A DNA stretch of 64,000 nucleotides, from positions 1-64,000 of the forward strand of contig JAEZUI010000026.1 in assembly GCA_023421115.1 (NCBI GenBank), given 5' to 3'. This document shows, in pieces, positions 26,889 through 35,463 of the stretch (within the stretch, counting starts at the first letter, position 1; each line of letters begins with the position of its first letter). The notes beneath the pieces are model-generated. The model made no database searches. It was not told the origin of the DNA and saw only the letters and a program-made list of their open reading frames with translations. A program made the translations under genes and the position numbers. This DNA comes from Bacillota bacterium (GTDB lineage Bacteria > Bacillota > Clostridia > Acetivibrionales > Acetivibrionaceae).

Positions 26889-27257
26889 TTATTGTATTTT
26901 TAAAGTTAGATTAATTGCGGACACAATATCGAATCCATAAGTTGTCAATAACTTAGTAAAGTATTTTGGTGCTATGGACCGGGGGTCTGATACGAACTGC
27001 TCACATATCTCCAGAGCCTTGTCCTTAGTTATATCCTGCTCAACTTTTGGTACATTTAAATTCACTATCTCTGTTTGTCTTATTTTCTCAATAATCTGTC
27101 CATATTCTGCAATACGTATAGCGTACATTTCCTTAACTTCTTCATCCTCAGTATTATTCATTATATCTGTCATAGCTATTATAGTTAAATCAAGCAGTAT
27201 GAGAATACTCTTGCACTCTTCGATGTCTAAAGTAGGGGAACGGAAATCTTTTGTCAA
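26889..27257 (-). CDS. Hypothetical protein in the toxin-antitoxin/integrase remnant region
   Basis: 122 aa, acidic and alpha-helical (IEECKSILILLDLTIIAMTD, then EMYAIRIAEYGQIIEKIRQ). It contains no motif that I recognise, and no membrane helix or cysteine cluster. The start is a TTG at 27257 with AAGGAGTGAG upstream. It lies between the AbiEii remnant and a broken integrase and could be cargo of an older island. I cannot assign a function. Confidence 0.5.
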   Translation of the reverse strand: MTKDFRSPTLDIEECKSILILLDLTIIAMTDIMNNTEDEEVKEMYAIRIAEYGQIIEKIRQTEIVNLNVPKVEQDITKDKALEICEQFVSDPRSIAPKYFTKLLTTYGFDIVSAINLTLKIQ

Positions 27258-27353
27258 AATAACTCACTCCTTCATTTCTGACTTTTAGTTTCTTTCTTTT
27301 CTATTTCGTTAAGTTCCTTAACGTCATTCTCGATTAATATCATTCCTTTTGTT

Positions 27354-27563
27354 ATGACAAGTTATATATATATTATATATGATAAAAAGAGACTCTTTGA
27401 AATTGGTATTCCTGTAAATATCGTGTCTAAGTTACTAGGGCACTCTAAAACATCATTTACCACCGACATTTACATCAGCGTTATGCCATCATTTAAAAGT
27501 AACGCTGTAAAAGTATTGGATTCACTGTATTCTGGGCTGATTGAAAAAATAAACCAATTGTAA
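27354..27563 (+). pseudogene. Tyrosine recombinase (integrase) C-terminal remnant
   Basis: The frame encodes the last catalytic segment of a phage-type integrase: FEIGIPVNIVSKLLGHSKTS has the LLGH box, and TDIYISVMP supplies the nucleophile tyrosine. The upstream HxxR box and the N-terminal domains are missing, so it cannot be active. It ends 132 nt before the partial tRNA-Thr copy at 27695, a normal distance between an integrase gene and its att site, so it probably belongs to the island lying to its left. Confidence 0.75.
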
Positions 27564-27694
27564 ACCAGTTAGCATGATTTTAGGCGGTTTTATACACTAA
27601 ATACTGGTAAACAGGAGAGGTAAGTAATATGCTTAAAAAAGCAACAAAAACCCTTGAAGCTGGCTCTACCAAGCGTTTCAAGGGTCTTACATAG

Positions 27695-27746
27695 TGGAGC
27701 CCTCAATCGGAATCGAACCGATGACCTCATCCTTACCATGGATGCG
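27695..27746 (-). repeat. Partial tRNA-Thr 3' half: island attachment-site copy
   Basis: These 52 nt match the tRNA-Thr gene (48072-48123) at 48 positions, including CCA, acceptor 3' strand, T arm, variable region and anticodon arm; the match stops after GATGCG. The four differences are two compensating base pairs in the T stem (ATCGG/CCGAT against ACCAG/CTGGT), so the stem still pairs. This is the expected product of integration into a tRNA 3' end. It is not a complete tRNA gene. Confidence 0.85.
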
Positions 27747-27999
27747 TTCAGTTTTTGATTCAAGTCGCAGAATGCTTTATATTACTATATTTGAAGATTT
27801 GCAATGTTCGTGATTTTATTAAAAGTAAACCATTTGTAAACCATTTCACTTTTTCGGATGCTCAAAGGCTGTGTCCAGCAGCATCGAGTTACGGCAATTC
27901 ACAAGAGAATTTTATTCCATCCATTAGCAACTATTCTTCCCAATGTCCTACTACATTTCACATCAAAACTATCGCTAGACTTGTGGTCCAGTATATTAT

Positions 28000-28395
28000 T
28001 TATATCGTTATAAACTCACTTAGGAATTTAAACTCAGTGCTGTTGTCCGAGATAATTATCGGTATGTCTTTTGCCTTACTAAGTGCTGCACATTCAGCTT
28101 CTCCCCTACCAACCAAATCACCAATCTCATTTAGTGTTAGTTTCTTAACCTGCTTCTGGGTTAAATCCATATCGTTATCTGCCACTATCACAAATATACT
28201 GCTCGGATTCTTAATAATTTCTTCTATATCATAAAACAATGGGCCGGCTTTTTTCTTAAGCTCCTTCATAAATACGTATTCTGGTAAATATACCACCTCA
28301 AAAAGCTGTTCAAGCAGACTAAGGTGTCCGGCTTTAGTTAAATGAATGAGTATATCAGTATCAGAAATGGCCGCAACATATTTTCTCTTCTGCAT
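28000..28395 (-). CDS. PIN-like (DUF3368-type) putative RNase toxin
   Basis: 131 aa. The N-terminal YVAAISDTDILIHLTK has the PIN acidic triad start (Asp in SDTD), followed by a helix (HLSLLEQLFEVVYLPEYVFM). The central motif IGDLVGRGEAECAALSKA provides the conserved Glu, and IPIIISDNST the final Asp. This is the PIN ribonuclease fold. It follows the ImmA-like gene without a gap (stop to start adjacent). In such three-gene cassettes (XRE, ImmA-like protease, PIN) the PIN protein is the likely effector, held off by the first two, though this is inference. Confidence 0.72.
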   Translation of the reverse strand: MQKRKYVAAISDTDILIHLTKAGHLSLLEQLFEVVYLPEYVFMKELKKKAGPLFYDIEEIIKNPSSIFVIVADNDMDLTQKQVKKLTLNEIGDLVGRGEAECAALSKAKDIPIIISDNSTEFKFLSEFITI

Positions 28396-29172
28396 CTAGT
28401 ATTCCTCATTCCTCACATATCCATAGTCTTCAGGAGTTTTCCCTATAAACTCAAGCATTTCTTCAAACTTTCCGTAAGAAATTTTACTTTCTTCAAAGTT
28501 CCTTCTAATAACTTCAATATATTCTGTAGAAATACTCCTGACCCCAGAAGGCTTAATAAGCTCCGTTGTATAACCTTCTAGCTGCGTTATCTTGTCCAAT
28601 TCCTCGACTCTTTCCAAGGACTGAAAATCTAGAAGAGGTTCATATAGTTTTTCATCACATAACCTAAGTTGAATTAATTGCTTTAACATAGCTTTATAGC
28701 TAACTTTAAAATAATTATGCATTCTAACTATATGTTTGGCCTCAATCTGATCGGGCTTAAGGTCAACTTGTTTATAAAACACCTCTTTGATCCCTTCCTC
28801 AGGCATTAAAAATTCAGCAGCAAATATGTTTGCTTCATCTTCAATATCCTGGTTGTCACCAAAAAGAATTTTTTCGTTCCTTAAGATATCGGCATTATAC
28901 GTTATATGATATAGTTCATGGGCACCTGAGAATCTTTCGTGCCCTAATGTATATGATGAATTTAGAAAAACTATAAAATTACCTTCAAAATACGTTGAGA
29001 ATCCTGAAAGCTTATTTGTCTTAATAGGCCTTCTAATTAATATAGCTATATTGTCAAGTATAGAAAAAATATCGATGAGACCCTTTTTGGTCCATTTGTA
29101 GCGGGTCTCATCTGCTTTACCTTTAATATCTAATCTCAATTTTTCATCTACCAGCTTAAACTTGGAAGCCAT
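28396..29172 (-). CDS. ImmA/IrrE-type metallopeptidase
   Basis: 258 aa. The zinc motif GHERFSGAHELYHITYN (HExxH) lies near residues 75-92, followed by the second conserved acidic helix EDEANIFAAEFLMP, where the third zinc ligand is found in ImmA/IrrE. The family cleaves XRE-type repressors after a stress or phage signal. The preceding gene at 29194 encodes exactly such a repressor, 21 nt upstream. A C-terminal half of about 110 residues (LRLCDEKLYEPLLDFQ and on) is extra to the minimal family and could sense a ligand. Confidence 0.87.
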   Translation of the reverse strand: MASKFKLVDEKLRLDIKGKADETRYKWTKKGLIDIFSILDNIAILIRRPIKTNKLSGFSTYFEGNFIVFLNSSYTLGHERFSGAHELYHITYNADILRNEKILFGDNQDIEDEANIFAAEFLMPEEGIKEVFYKQVDLKPDQIEAKHIVRMHNYFKVSYKAMLKQLIQLRLCDEKLYEPLLDFQSLERVEELDKITQLEGYTTELIKPSGVRSISTEYIEVIRRNFEESKISYGKFEEMLEFIGKTPEDYGYVRNEEY

Positions 29173-29193
29173 AGCTTCTACCTCCGAAGTAAA

Positions 29194-29571
29194 TTATTTC
29201 CTTACCTTTATTTTCCCCTCATGTATTGCTTTCTGCCTAATAAAACTCTTCAGAAAAAACTGAATTTCATCAAGCTCCTCAAGACTTTCCTCATCACTTT
29301 CATCAAATCTACCAGATCTACGGAACAACATAACAAGGTCCTGCTCTTCCTCTTCTTCAAGGAATTTTTGAGGATCAAATCCTAGTACATCAGCTATTTT
29401 CTTAATCTCAATAGCCGAAACGATTCTGCTTCCGTTTTCGATTTTACTCAAGGTTTCTCTACTAATTTCAATCCCTACTTCTTGGAGCATATCACAAAGC
29501 AGCTTTTGACTTATTTTCTTTTCTTCCCTTGCATTTTTAATTCTTTCACCAACTACTCCTGCAGTAAGCAT
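29194..29571 (-). CDS. XRE-family transcriptional repressor
   Basis: 125 aa from ATG 29571 (GGGGTGAT six bases upstream; the frame is open to 29589). An HTH_3 domain occupies residues about 7-62: GERIKNAREEKKISQKLLC, then ISRETLSKIENGSRIVSAI and IADVLGFDPQKFL. A glutamate-rich tail (EEEEEQDL and ESLEELDEI) precedes the basic end. It is first in the XRE-ImmA-PIN operon and probably binds the palindrome at 29645-29661. Cleavage by the downstream metallopeptidase would release the operon (inference from family knowledge). Confidence 0.9.
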   Translation of the reverse strand: MLTAGVVGERIKNAREEKKISQKLLCDMLQEVGIEISRETLSKIENGSRIVSAIEIKKIADVLGFDPQKFLEEEEEQDLVMLFRRSGRFDESDEESLEELDEIQFFLKSFIRQKAIHEGKIKVRK

Positions 29572-29644
29572 AATCATCACCCCAAACAATATTGTTACCT
29601 TTTATTACATTATAACAAATTTCGCGTACACATTCAATAGTATG

Positions 29645-29661
29645 TGTAATAATTTATTACA
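29645..29661. promoter_or_regulatory. Palindromic operator candidate of the XRE operon
   Basis: TGTAATAA-T-TTATTACA is a perfect 8-bp inverted repeat about 75 nt upstream of the XRE gene. A related half site (TTATTACA) lies at about 29612-29619. The rest of 29662-30015 shows no gene or other structure. Confidence 0.55.
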
Positions 29662-30015
29662 TTAGTCATAATTCAATAATGTTTGAAGTCCTGTTTATTA
29701 AATATCACAAATACTTAATTGGTCTGGCTATTCATAAGAAGTATAAATTTAAAAATCATCTTCAAAGTTCCCATCTCCAATATTTTGTAACTGAATAATT
29801 CTTACACCAATCTCCGGTCTAATCACTAGACTTTAAGAAACTCTATGTTCAATTTTATTGTAAATTATGTTAGAATTACTGTAGGTAATAGACTCTATAC
29901 AAGTAAAATTAAGTATGAATTGGTAGGTGCGAAAAACTAATCCACAGTATCTTAAAACTGCATAGCTTAACCTCAAGAAAAGTTAAAGAAAAGCTATGAA
30001 TATATAATACGAGGT

Positions 30016-30175
30016 GCGGGTTAGAAGACCATGGAGTGATTCCTCTGGAGAAAGGGCATGATGTGTGCCGCACCACACCGTATCGCCGGGCAGATAAGCT
30101 GACACTCACGGATCTTTCTGATGAGTCCGGCTCGAACAGCATCAGCCATGCCGACGTTAGTGCGAAATTTCAGTT
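30016..30175 (+). ncRNA. GC-rich structured block before the Shedu gene (candidate RNA)
   Basis: About 55% GC in a region near 33%. It folds into nested stems: GGC/GCC, GAT/ATC and GTGTG/CACAC build one hairpin (about 30055-30093). GGCA/TGCC with GCTGA/TCAGC closes a second (about 30094-30156) that contains ACTCA/TGAGT. The Shedu reading frame is formally open through it, but the protein text is unlike the family and a strong GGAGGG site marks a start at 30189. It matches no RNA family I can name. The strand is uncertain; the plus strand is given because the gene follows. Confidence 0.4.
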
Positions 30176-30188
30176 TTTTGGAGGGTTT

Positions 30189-31373
30189 ATGATTAAGTTT
30201 ATATACGATGATGTGGGGATTATTTTTGAGTATAGCCCTGTTTATGGAGTTGACTGGATAGAGAGGAAATTTGATGAAGATGACAATATTGTTGTAAGCA
30301 AAGCTTTTTACTTCAGTAGGAAGGATCTTGTTGAATATGAGGATGAAGATGGCTATGAGGAGACTGTGCACTTTAGATTTGCAGAATTAGAAGGTGATTA
30401 TTATAGGATTGATGGCTCTATTTTAGGTATAGACTACAATGTATATTTCTATAAAGATATTAAGGTTGAAAGAAAGTTTTTTGTGGCACATAGGAATATA
30501 TCAATTTTCAGAAGAGTATCAAATCTAGTGAAAAAAGATGTGCTAATAGGTGGAGAAAGTGGTAATTTCAATATTGACGTGTTGAAGGAATTAGTAAATC
30601 AGTTCCCCAATTCATATGAGATGGATAGATATGTAGAGGCTAGAATTGACCGGATATTAAGTGAATATATCGAATATGAAGATAGTCCAAGGTATGCATA
30701 CGATTCGTACATGAATAAGAAAGCAATTATAAGGAATAAGGATACTATAGAATTAAGAATATACAGTAATGAATTAGAGAAGTTTGAGTTTTTATTATCT
30801 AAACTGAAGAGAATGCTCGATGATGAAGTTTCATATATTGAGAAGGACTGGCAGAGAGAAATATTAGATGTAATATTGCTGTTATACCCTAAATATCTGA
30901 AAGTATTTGAGGAAGTACCCTTTTTAGATGTATATAGCGGTAAGACTCGAAGATTAGATTTTCTCCTAGTTGATGCAAGTGGATTTATTGATGTGATAGA
31001 AATAAAAAAACCAAATGATATATCCCTCTTATCTAAGGGACTCTATAGAGAAAATTATGTACCTCTTAGGGAGTTGTCTGGGACTATCATGCAACTAGAG
31101 AAATATATTTTCTATTTGAATAAGTGGGGAATTAAAGGTGAAAAAACGTTAACTAATAGGTTCTCAAGTGAAATTCCGGACAATATTAGCATTAGAATTG
31201 TTAATCCATCCGGTATAATCATTATGGGCAGAAGCAATGGTCTTAATAAAGATGAACTGTCAGACTTTGAAGTCATTAAGAGGAAGTATAAGAATATAGT
31301 AGAGATTATGACTTATGATGACCTAATTTTCAGACTTGAAAACATAATAAATAAGTGGAAGGCTTCCACATGA
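30189..31373 (+). CDS. sduA: Shedu defence nuclease (DUF4263), copy 1
   Basis: 394 aa from ATG 30189 with GGAGGGTTT upstream. The long N-terminal part (residues 1-230) is strand rich (FIYDDVGIIFEYSPVYGVDW) and would act as the sensing half. The C-terminal DUF4263 nuclease has a PD-(D/E)XK arrangement: FLDVYSGKTRRLDFLLVD (Asp) then IDVIEIKKPN (E-x-K), near residues 245-275. A later YVPLRELSGTIMQLEKYIF helix is the typical DUF4263 continuation. Shedu proteins are single-gene anti-phage nucleases that nick DNA as oligomers. Flanked on both sides by GC-rich structured non-coding DNA. Confidence 0.82.
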   Translation: MIKFIYDDVGIIFEYSPVYGVDWIERKFDEDDNIVVSKAFYFSRKDLVEYEDEDGYEETVHFRFAELEGDYYRIDGSILGIDYNVYFYKDIKVERKFFVAHRNISIFRRVSNLVKKDVLIGGESGNFNIDVLKELVNQFPNSYEMDRYVEARIDRILSEYIEYEDSPRYAYDSYMNKKAIIRNKDTIELRIYSNELEKFEFLLSKLKRMLDDEVSYIEKDWQREILDVILLLYPKYLKVFEEVPFLDVYSGKTRRLDFLLVDASGFIDVIEIKKPNDISLLSKGLYRENYVPLRELSGTIMQLEKYIFYLNKWGIKGEKTLTNRFSSEIPDNISIRIVNPSGIIIMGRSNGLNKDELSDFEVIKRKYKNIVEIMTYDDLIFRLENIINKWKAST

Positions 31374-31379
31374 GACTTC

Positions 31380-31590
31380 GCCTACCGTCTCGCCATTTGC
31401 GGCGTCGAAGAATCGGACTTACAGAGCCATTCTACGTAAGCGGTGCTTGCACCCGATTCTTTGATGAGAGCAGGATGACCTCATGCTCCTAGTCCAAAGA
31501 ACGTTCTCCATGCTTTGCCCTTTACGCAAATGGACTTATTAGCTGTAGCCGGACACCCGTGATTCAGAGGCCCCTAAAACTAATTCTTTT
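31380..31590. ncRNA. GC-rich multi-stem block after the Shedu gene (candidate RNA)
   Basis: About 50% GC against an AT-rich background, with no plausible frame. Stems visible by eye: CTTCG/CGAAG with inner CGCC/GGCG; AAGAATCGG/CCGATTCTT enclosing CTTAC/GTAAG and GGTG/CACC; GAGC-AGG/CCT-GCTC with an ATGA loop; AGTCCA/TGGACT enclosing TTTGC/GCAAA. All would form on either strand. On the minus strand a TATAAT-like box lies upstream (about 31613-31618) and GTGGAAG/CTTCCAC with a T-rich run lies at its end, which fits a minus-strand transcript. I do not recognise the RNA. Confidence 0.45.
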
Positions 31591-31830
31591 CCTTATATTT
31601 TGTATAAAAATTATATCATAAAGCTAACCCAACCGATAGCGAATTTATAGGTTCACCTGTCCTTAGAGAAATCAATCATCTATTCATAATTAAGTAAAGT
31701 CTAGGCTATTTATACTTATAATATAGACCTTCCCTTTTTTAAGATATTTGATTATATAACCAGACAGGCAGCAAAAGTTTCTTATGCTACCTATCATCTT
31801 CTACATTACGTTAAGCGAAAGAATTGTTAA

Positions 31831-31880
31831 TTGAAGGAATTTCTGTTTATGTGTCGAATATTCTCACAACAGGTATAATT
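31831..31880 (+). promoter_or_regulatory. Promoter with 0A-box-like core upstream of the Gabija operon
   Basis: TTGAAGGAATTTCTGTTTAT precedes TGTCGAA (31852-31858), which matches the Spo0A box TGNCGAA and overlaps the -35 position. TATAAT follows at 31874-31879, 16 nt from TGTCGA. Nearly the same 50 nt occur at 44302-44350 before abiH. The region 31591-31830 shows nothing else. Confidence 0.6.
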
Positions 31881-31914
31881 ATACACAAACCAATACTGTG
31901 AGAGGGCTTAAAAA

Positions 31915-33651
31915 ATGAAGATCAGTAAAATAAGTATTTGCAACTTTAGAAACCTTGATAATATTGATGTAAGATTTCATCCTATTAATAATTTCATTGT
32001 AGGTGAGAATAATCTTGGAAAGTCTAATTTTCTTGACCTTTTAAACATACTTTTTAATTATACAAGTTTTCGAGAAACTGACTTTCACGATATAAACAGT
32101 TCAATAGAGGTGAATTTTACGCTTTCTCTATCTGAAATAGAAAAAGGTCTTTTTGACGATTTATTTGATCCAACAAGTTGCGATTGCATCAATGTCATTG
32201 CATCTCAAGATACACCTGATGATAACATAATCTTCAAACATTTAGAAACAAACACAATAATACCTAGCAGTCTAATCAAGTGTGTAAACTACATAAATTA
32301 CAACTCACTTAGAACACCAAACAACGAGTTAAATTTCGACAAGAATAAAGGTGCTGGAAAATTCTTAGTTCATCTAGTTTCAAAATACCTTGAAATTGAA
32401 GAAATCGAAGACCTTGACTTTATAAATCCAGATAAACTTAAAGAGTTACTCGTCTATATAAACGGAAATCTTAAAAAGATAAAAGCATTTGAAGATTTTT
32501 CAATAGATGCTGGGCTAGATAATGATTCAAAAAACATTCTATCAAAAGTAATCACACTTTCAGATTCAAATAATTTTTCATTACAAAATGTAGGTTGTGG
32601 TATTCAATTTCTTTCACTTATTACTCTCACAATCCTTGAGAGAATTCTGAATATGAATAAAACAAGACTGGCAAAAGCAATAATGCAGGATGATGATAAA
32701 AACAACTGCATGCCAATCATACTTGGATTGGACGAGCCAGAAGTTCATCTTCACCCATATATGCAAAGATCACTAGTAAAATATTTAATAAAAATTGTTG
32801 AGAATAAAGATGAAAAGTTTAGTGAGTTGTTAAGTGATATCTTCGATATAGACACATTAATGGGACAAGTTGTTATTTCTACCCATTCACCTAATATAAT
32901 GCTGAATGATTATAAGCAAATTATCAGGTTTTTTAAAGACTGTAATAATGGTTTAGTAGTAAAAAGCGGAATAGATATTGATTTACAAGACAGAATTGAG
33001 AAACATCTTCTAGCTCAATTCCCCCATATCAAAGAAGCTTTCTTTGCTAAATGTGCCGTTGTAGTTGAAGGTGAATCTGAGTTAAGTTGTATTCCGATAT
33101 TTGGAGAAAAGGTTAAAATTGATTTTGATGAATATGGACTCAGCATAATAAGAGCTTCAGGTGCTGACTCAATAATTCCAATAATGAATTTGTTAGAATA
33201 CTTTGGTGTTCAAAGTGTTGGCATAATGGACAAAGATAAATACAAATCTTCATATAGATCTAATACAAATCTTTACCATACAGACGGGAAAGATTTTGAG
33301 GAGGACATTGTAGATTCACTAATCTCAAACAATAAGATTATAACTTTAAAGAAAATAGTTTGCGATTATGATAGCAAAGGCCTTGAAAGACAACTACAGA
33401 AGGATCCCTTAAATAAGTATATTGAAACATATAACCTTCCAATATCTAGAGTAACAACGGCATATAAATTTTCTGATATTGCTGACTCAGACACTAATAT
33501 GATTAAACTTCTCTATTTAACCTGGCTAAATATCAATAAAAACTGTGTTTTAGGAAGAGTTATCGGTAAATCAATCTTAAGCAAGTATATTCCTACAGTA
33601 TATACAGATGCAATAAAAAGAGCGAAGGAGCTTTCGAATAATGTCGGATGA
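31915..33651 (+). CDS. gajA: Gabija GajA: OLD-family ATPase/toprim endonuclease
   Basis: 578 aa, the usual GajA length. The ABC-type ATPase has Walker A VGENNLGKSNF near residues 29-39, with NVGCGIQFLSLITLTI as signature region, and Walker B IILGLDEPEVHLHPYMQ near 266-282. The switch VVISTHSPNIML follows. A C-terminal toprim nuclease has CAVVVEGESE near residue 380, ASGADSIIPIMNLL and VGIMDKDKY (acidic metal ligands). GajA nicks specific DNA when phage lowers NTP levels. It starts with GAGGGC and overlaps gajB by 11 nt, so it is coupled to its helicase partner. Confidence 0.87.
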   Translation: MKISKISICNFRNLDNIDVRFHPINNFIVGENNLGKSNFLDLLNILFNYTSFRETDFHDINSSIEVNFTLSLSEIEKGLFDDLFDPTSCDCINVIASQDTPDDNIIFKHLETNTIIPSSLIKCVNYINYNSLRTPNNELNFDKNKGAGKFLVHLVSKYLEIEEIEDLDFINPDKLKELLVYINGNLKKIKAFEDFSIDAGLDNDSKNILSKVITLSDSNNFSLQNVGCGIQFLSLITLTILERILNMNKTRLAKAIMQDDDKNNCMPIILGLDEPEVHLHPYMQRSLVKYLIKIVENKDEKFSELLSDIFDIDTLMGQVVISTHSPNIMLNDYKQIIRFFKDCNNGLVVKSGIDIDLQDRIEKHLLAQFPHIKEAFFAKCAVVVEGESELSCIPIFGEKVKIDFDEYGLSIIRASGADSIIPIMNLLEYFGVQSVGIMDKDKYKSSYRSNTNLYHTDGKDFEEDIVDSLISNNKIITLKKIVCDYDSKGLERQLQKDPLNKYIETYNLPISRVTTAYKFSDIADSDTNMIKLLYLTWLNINKNCVLGRVIGKSILSKYIPTVYTDAIKRAKELSNNVG

Positions 33652-35449
33652 AAAATTAACACAAAAAATAGAAGACAAAATAAAAGAGCTTCATAACGGT
33701 GATGAGAAGCAACTCGAAGTAATTTTTTCGAGTGACCAGAAATTACTAGTTGAAGCTCCAGCAGGATATGGTAAAACTAAAACAATGATAAGTAAAATTG
33801 CTTATATTCTATCTTGCAATCAACTACCCAATCCTAAAAAAATTCTAGCATTAACTTTTAGTGTAAATGCAGCATATAAAATAAAAAAGGACATCGCTGA
33901 ACAATTACCAGCATTGATAACTCTTAAAAACTTTTATCCTATTAAGGTTAATGAGAAAGTATATATTTCAAATTATCATGGATTTTCAAGACGTATGTTA
34001 AAACTTTATGGCTATTTAATTCATGATAATTTAAGAAATATAGATTTTCTAAATTCAGTTGATGATAGTTATACGGAGGCTTTATATAAATTAAATATTG
34101 GATTAAGTGAAGATGAGGTTGAAATAATTTCAAACTTTAGCCTGGCTGTAAAAAATATTAATGCAGAGTACATAAAATCAAATTGGGATTATTACATAGA
34201 AAAAATAACATCAAAGTTTTTGCCTAACAACATAATACCATACAATGCAATATTGATTTTGGCCATACAACTTTTAAATATTTATGAAGATATTAAAAGC
34301 TTTTACCAGAACTATTTCCCAATAATTATTGTTGATGAATTTCAAGATACAAACATTTTAAGTTGGAAACTTTTAAAACTTATGATTTCTGATAAATCAA
34401 AAGTAATATTTATGGGGGACTCTTTACAAAGAATTTATGGCTTTATTGGAGCAATACCCAATCTAATGTCTAAAGTAGAAAAAAACATGGGTATGAATAG
34501 AATTGAGTTAACACAAAATCACAGGTTTAAGGATAACCCTCAGATGCTACTTTTAGAAAAAAATATAAGATTAAACGCAAAAAACATAGTAAATCCTGCT
34601 ATTAAAAAGAATACTAAAATACCTTTCGTTGTAAAAAACACCCAGGAAGATGAAGTTAATTGGATTTGCAGTAAAATTAAAGAATTGCTTAGCCACGATA
34701 TAAATTCAAAGATTGCTGTATTAGTTAAACAAAGAAGCAAAAATGTAGATATGCTAATTTCGGAATTGCAAGCCCAAGAAATTAATTATTTTTATGGGTT
34801 ATTTAAAGACGATGATCCAGATTACATAAATTTTCATAGAATATGTTCACGCGAGCTGAGCGAACATCTTAAAAGTGATATTGGTAAAAGAATTTCAAAA
34901 TCTACTTTAGACAAATTATACTTAAAAATTAATGAACAGTTTAAAAGTAAGCAATCTGCAACAATTGAATCGTTATTAGTTCTTTTGAAGGTGTTTCTAG
35001 ACAAAATAGTAGACGAGTATTCCTTCTTGAGCGTTGAGGACAAGATAGTTTTTATGAAAGATACCTTTGAAAATAATGTGTTAAAGCTGCATATGGAAAA
35101 TATAAGTAAGAATGTAATTCTATCAACAATACATGGAGCTAAAGGATTAGAATGGTCCTATGTTATCATGCCAGATATGGAGCAGTATGTATTTCCTAAC
35201 TATAGCTTATGTGGTTCTTGCAGTTTCAACATAAGAAAAATACAAGGTATAAGTTGTATTCTGACAAACCCATCAAAACTAAAAGAAAAACTCTTAGATG
35301 AATTAAGTGTTTTTTATGTTGGAGTAACAAGAGCTAGAAAGCAAGTATTCTTCTCAGCAAGCACAGAAAGAATTGATTACAATGGTAATACCAAGACAAC
35401 ATATATTAGTTGTATGTTAAATAGACCTGGCATTGAATTTATCGCATAA
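33641..35449 (+). CDS. gajB: Gabija GajB: UvrD/Rep-like helicase
   Basis: 602 aa, about 100 longer than the B. cereus GajB I recall. Motif I is LLVEAPAGYGKTKTM (residues 36-50). Motif II IIIVDEFQDTNILSW lies near residue 228, motif III VIFMGDSLQRIYGFIGA follows, the motif IV region is LTQNHRF, and ILSTIHGAKGLEWSYVIMPD is motif V. The FYVGVTRARKQVFFSAS motif VI ends the core. GajB is recruited to GajA-cut DNA ends and consumes NTPs. It is encoded directly behind gajA with GGAG inside the gajA end. The extra length lies in the 1B/2B inserts. Confidence 0.85.
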   Translation: MSDEKLTQKIEDKIKELHNGDEKQLEVIFSSDQKLLVEAPAGYGKTKTMISKIAYILSCNQLPNPKKILALTFSVNAAYKIKKDIAEQLPALITLKNFYPIKVNEKVYISNYHGFSRRMLKLYGYLIHDNLRNIDFLNSVDDSYTEALYKLNIGLSEDEVEIISNFSLAVKNINAEYIKSNWDYYIEKITSKFLPNNIIPYNAILILAIQLLNIYEDIKSFYQNYFPIIIVDEFQDTNILSWKLLKLMISDKSKVIFMGDSLQRIYGFIGAIPNLMSKVEKNMGMNRIELTQNHRFKDNPQMLLLEKNIRLNAKNIVNPAIKKNTKIPFVVKNTQEDEVNWICSKIKELLSHDINSKIAVLVKQRSKNVDMLISELQAQEINYFYGLFKDDDPDYINFHRICSRELSEHLKSDIGKRISKSTLDKLYLKINEQFKSKQSATIESLLVLLKVFLDKIVDEYSFLSVEDKIVFMKDTFENNVLKLHMENISKNVILSTIHGAKGLEWSYVIMPDMEQYVFPNYSLCGSCSFNIRKIQGISCILTNPSKLKEKLLDELSVFYVGVTRARKQVFFSASTERIDYNGNTKTTYISCMLNRPGIEFIA

Positions 35450-35463
35450 AAGGATGGCTGACA

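Noticed and set aside
27631..27693. Short ORF starting MLKKATKTLEAG with an AGGAGAGG site
   Set aside because: Only 21 codons, and it coincides with an AAACCCTTGAA/TTCAAGGGT hairpin that reads better as a terminator before the att copy.
30115..30170. Hammerhead ribozyme (CTGATGAG ... CGAAA)
   Set aside because: The core words occur, but stem II is not supported and no cleavage triplet with flanking stems is seen.
30016..30175. Lysine riboswitch
   Set aside because: Some text (GAGGTGCG, GGAGAAAGGG, TGCCG) is reminiscent, but no P1 or P3 pairing can be drawn and the gene after it is a nuclease, not lysine-related.
30036..30188. N-terminal extension of the first Shedu gene through the open frame
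   Set aside because: The 51 extra codons have unusual composition, overlap strong RNA stems, and a better GGAGGG-ATG start exists at 30189.
31380..31590. Group I or group II intron part
   Set aside because: No domain V text, no P7 pairing beyond four bases and no splice-boundary match; left as unidentified RNA.
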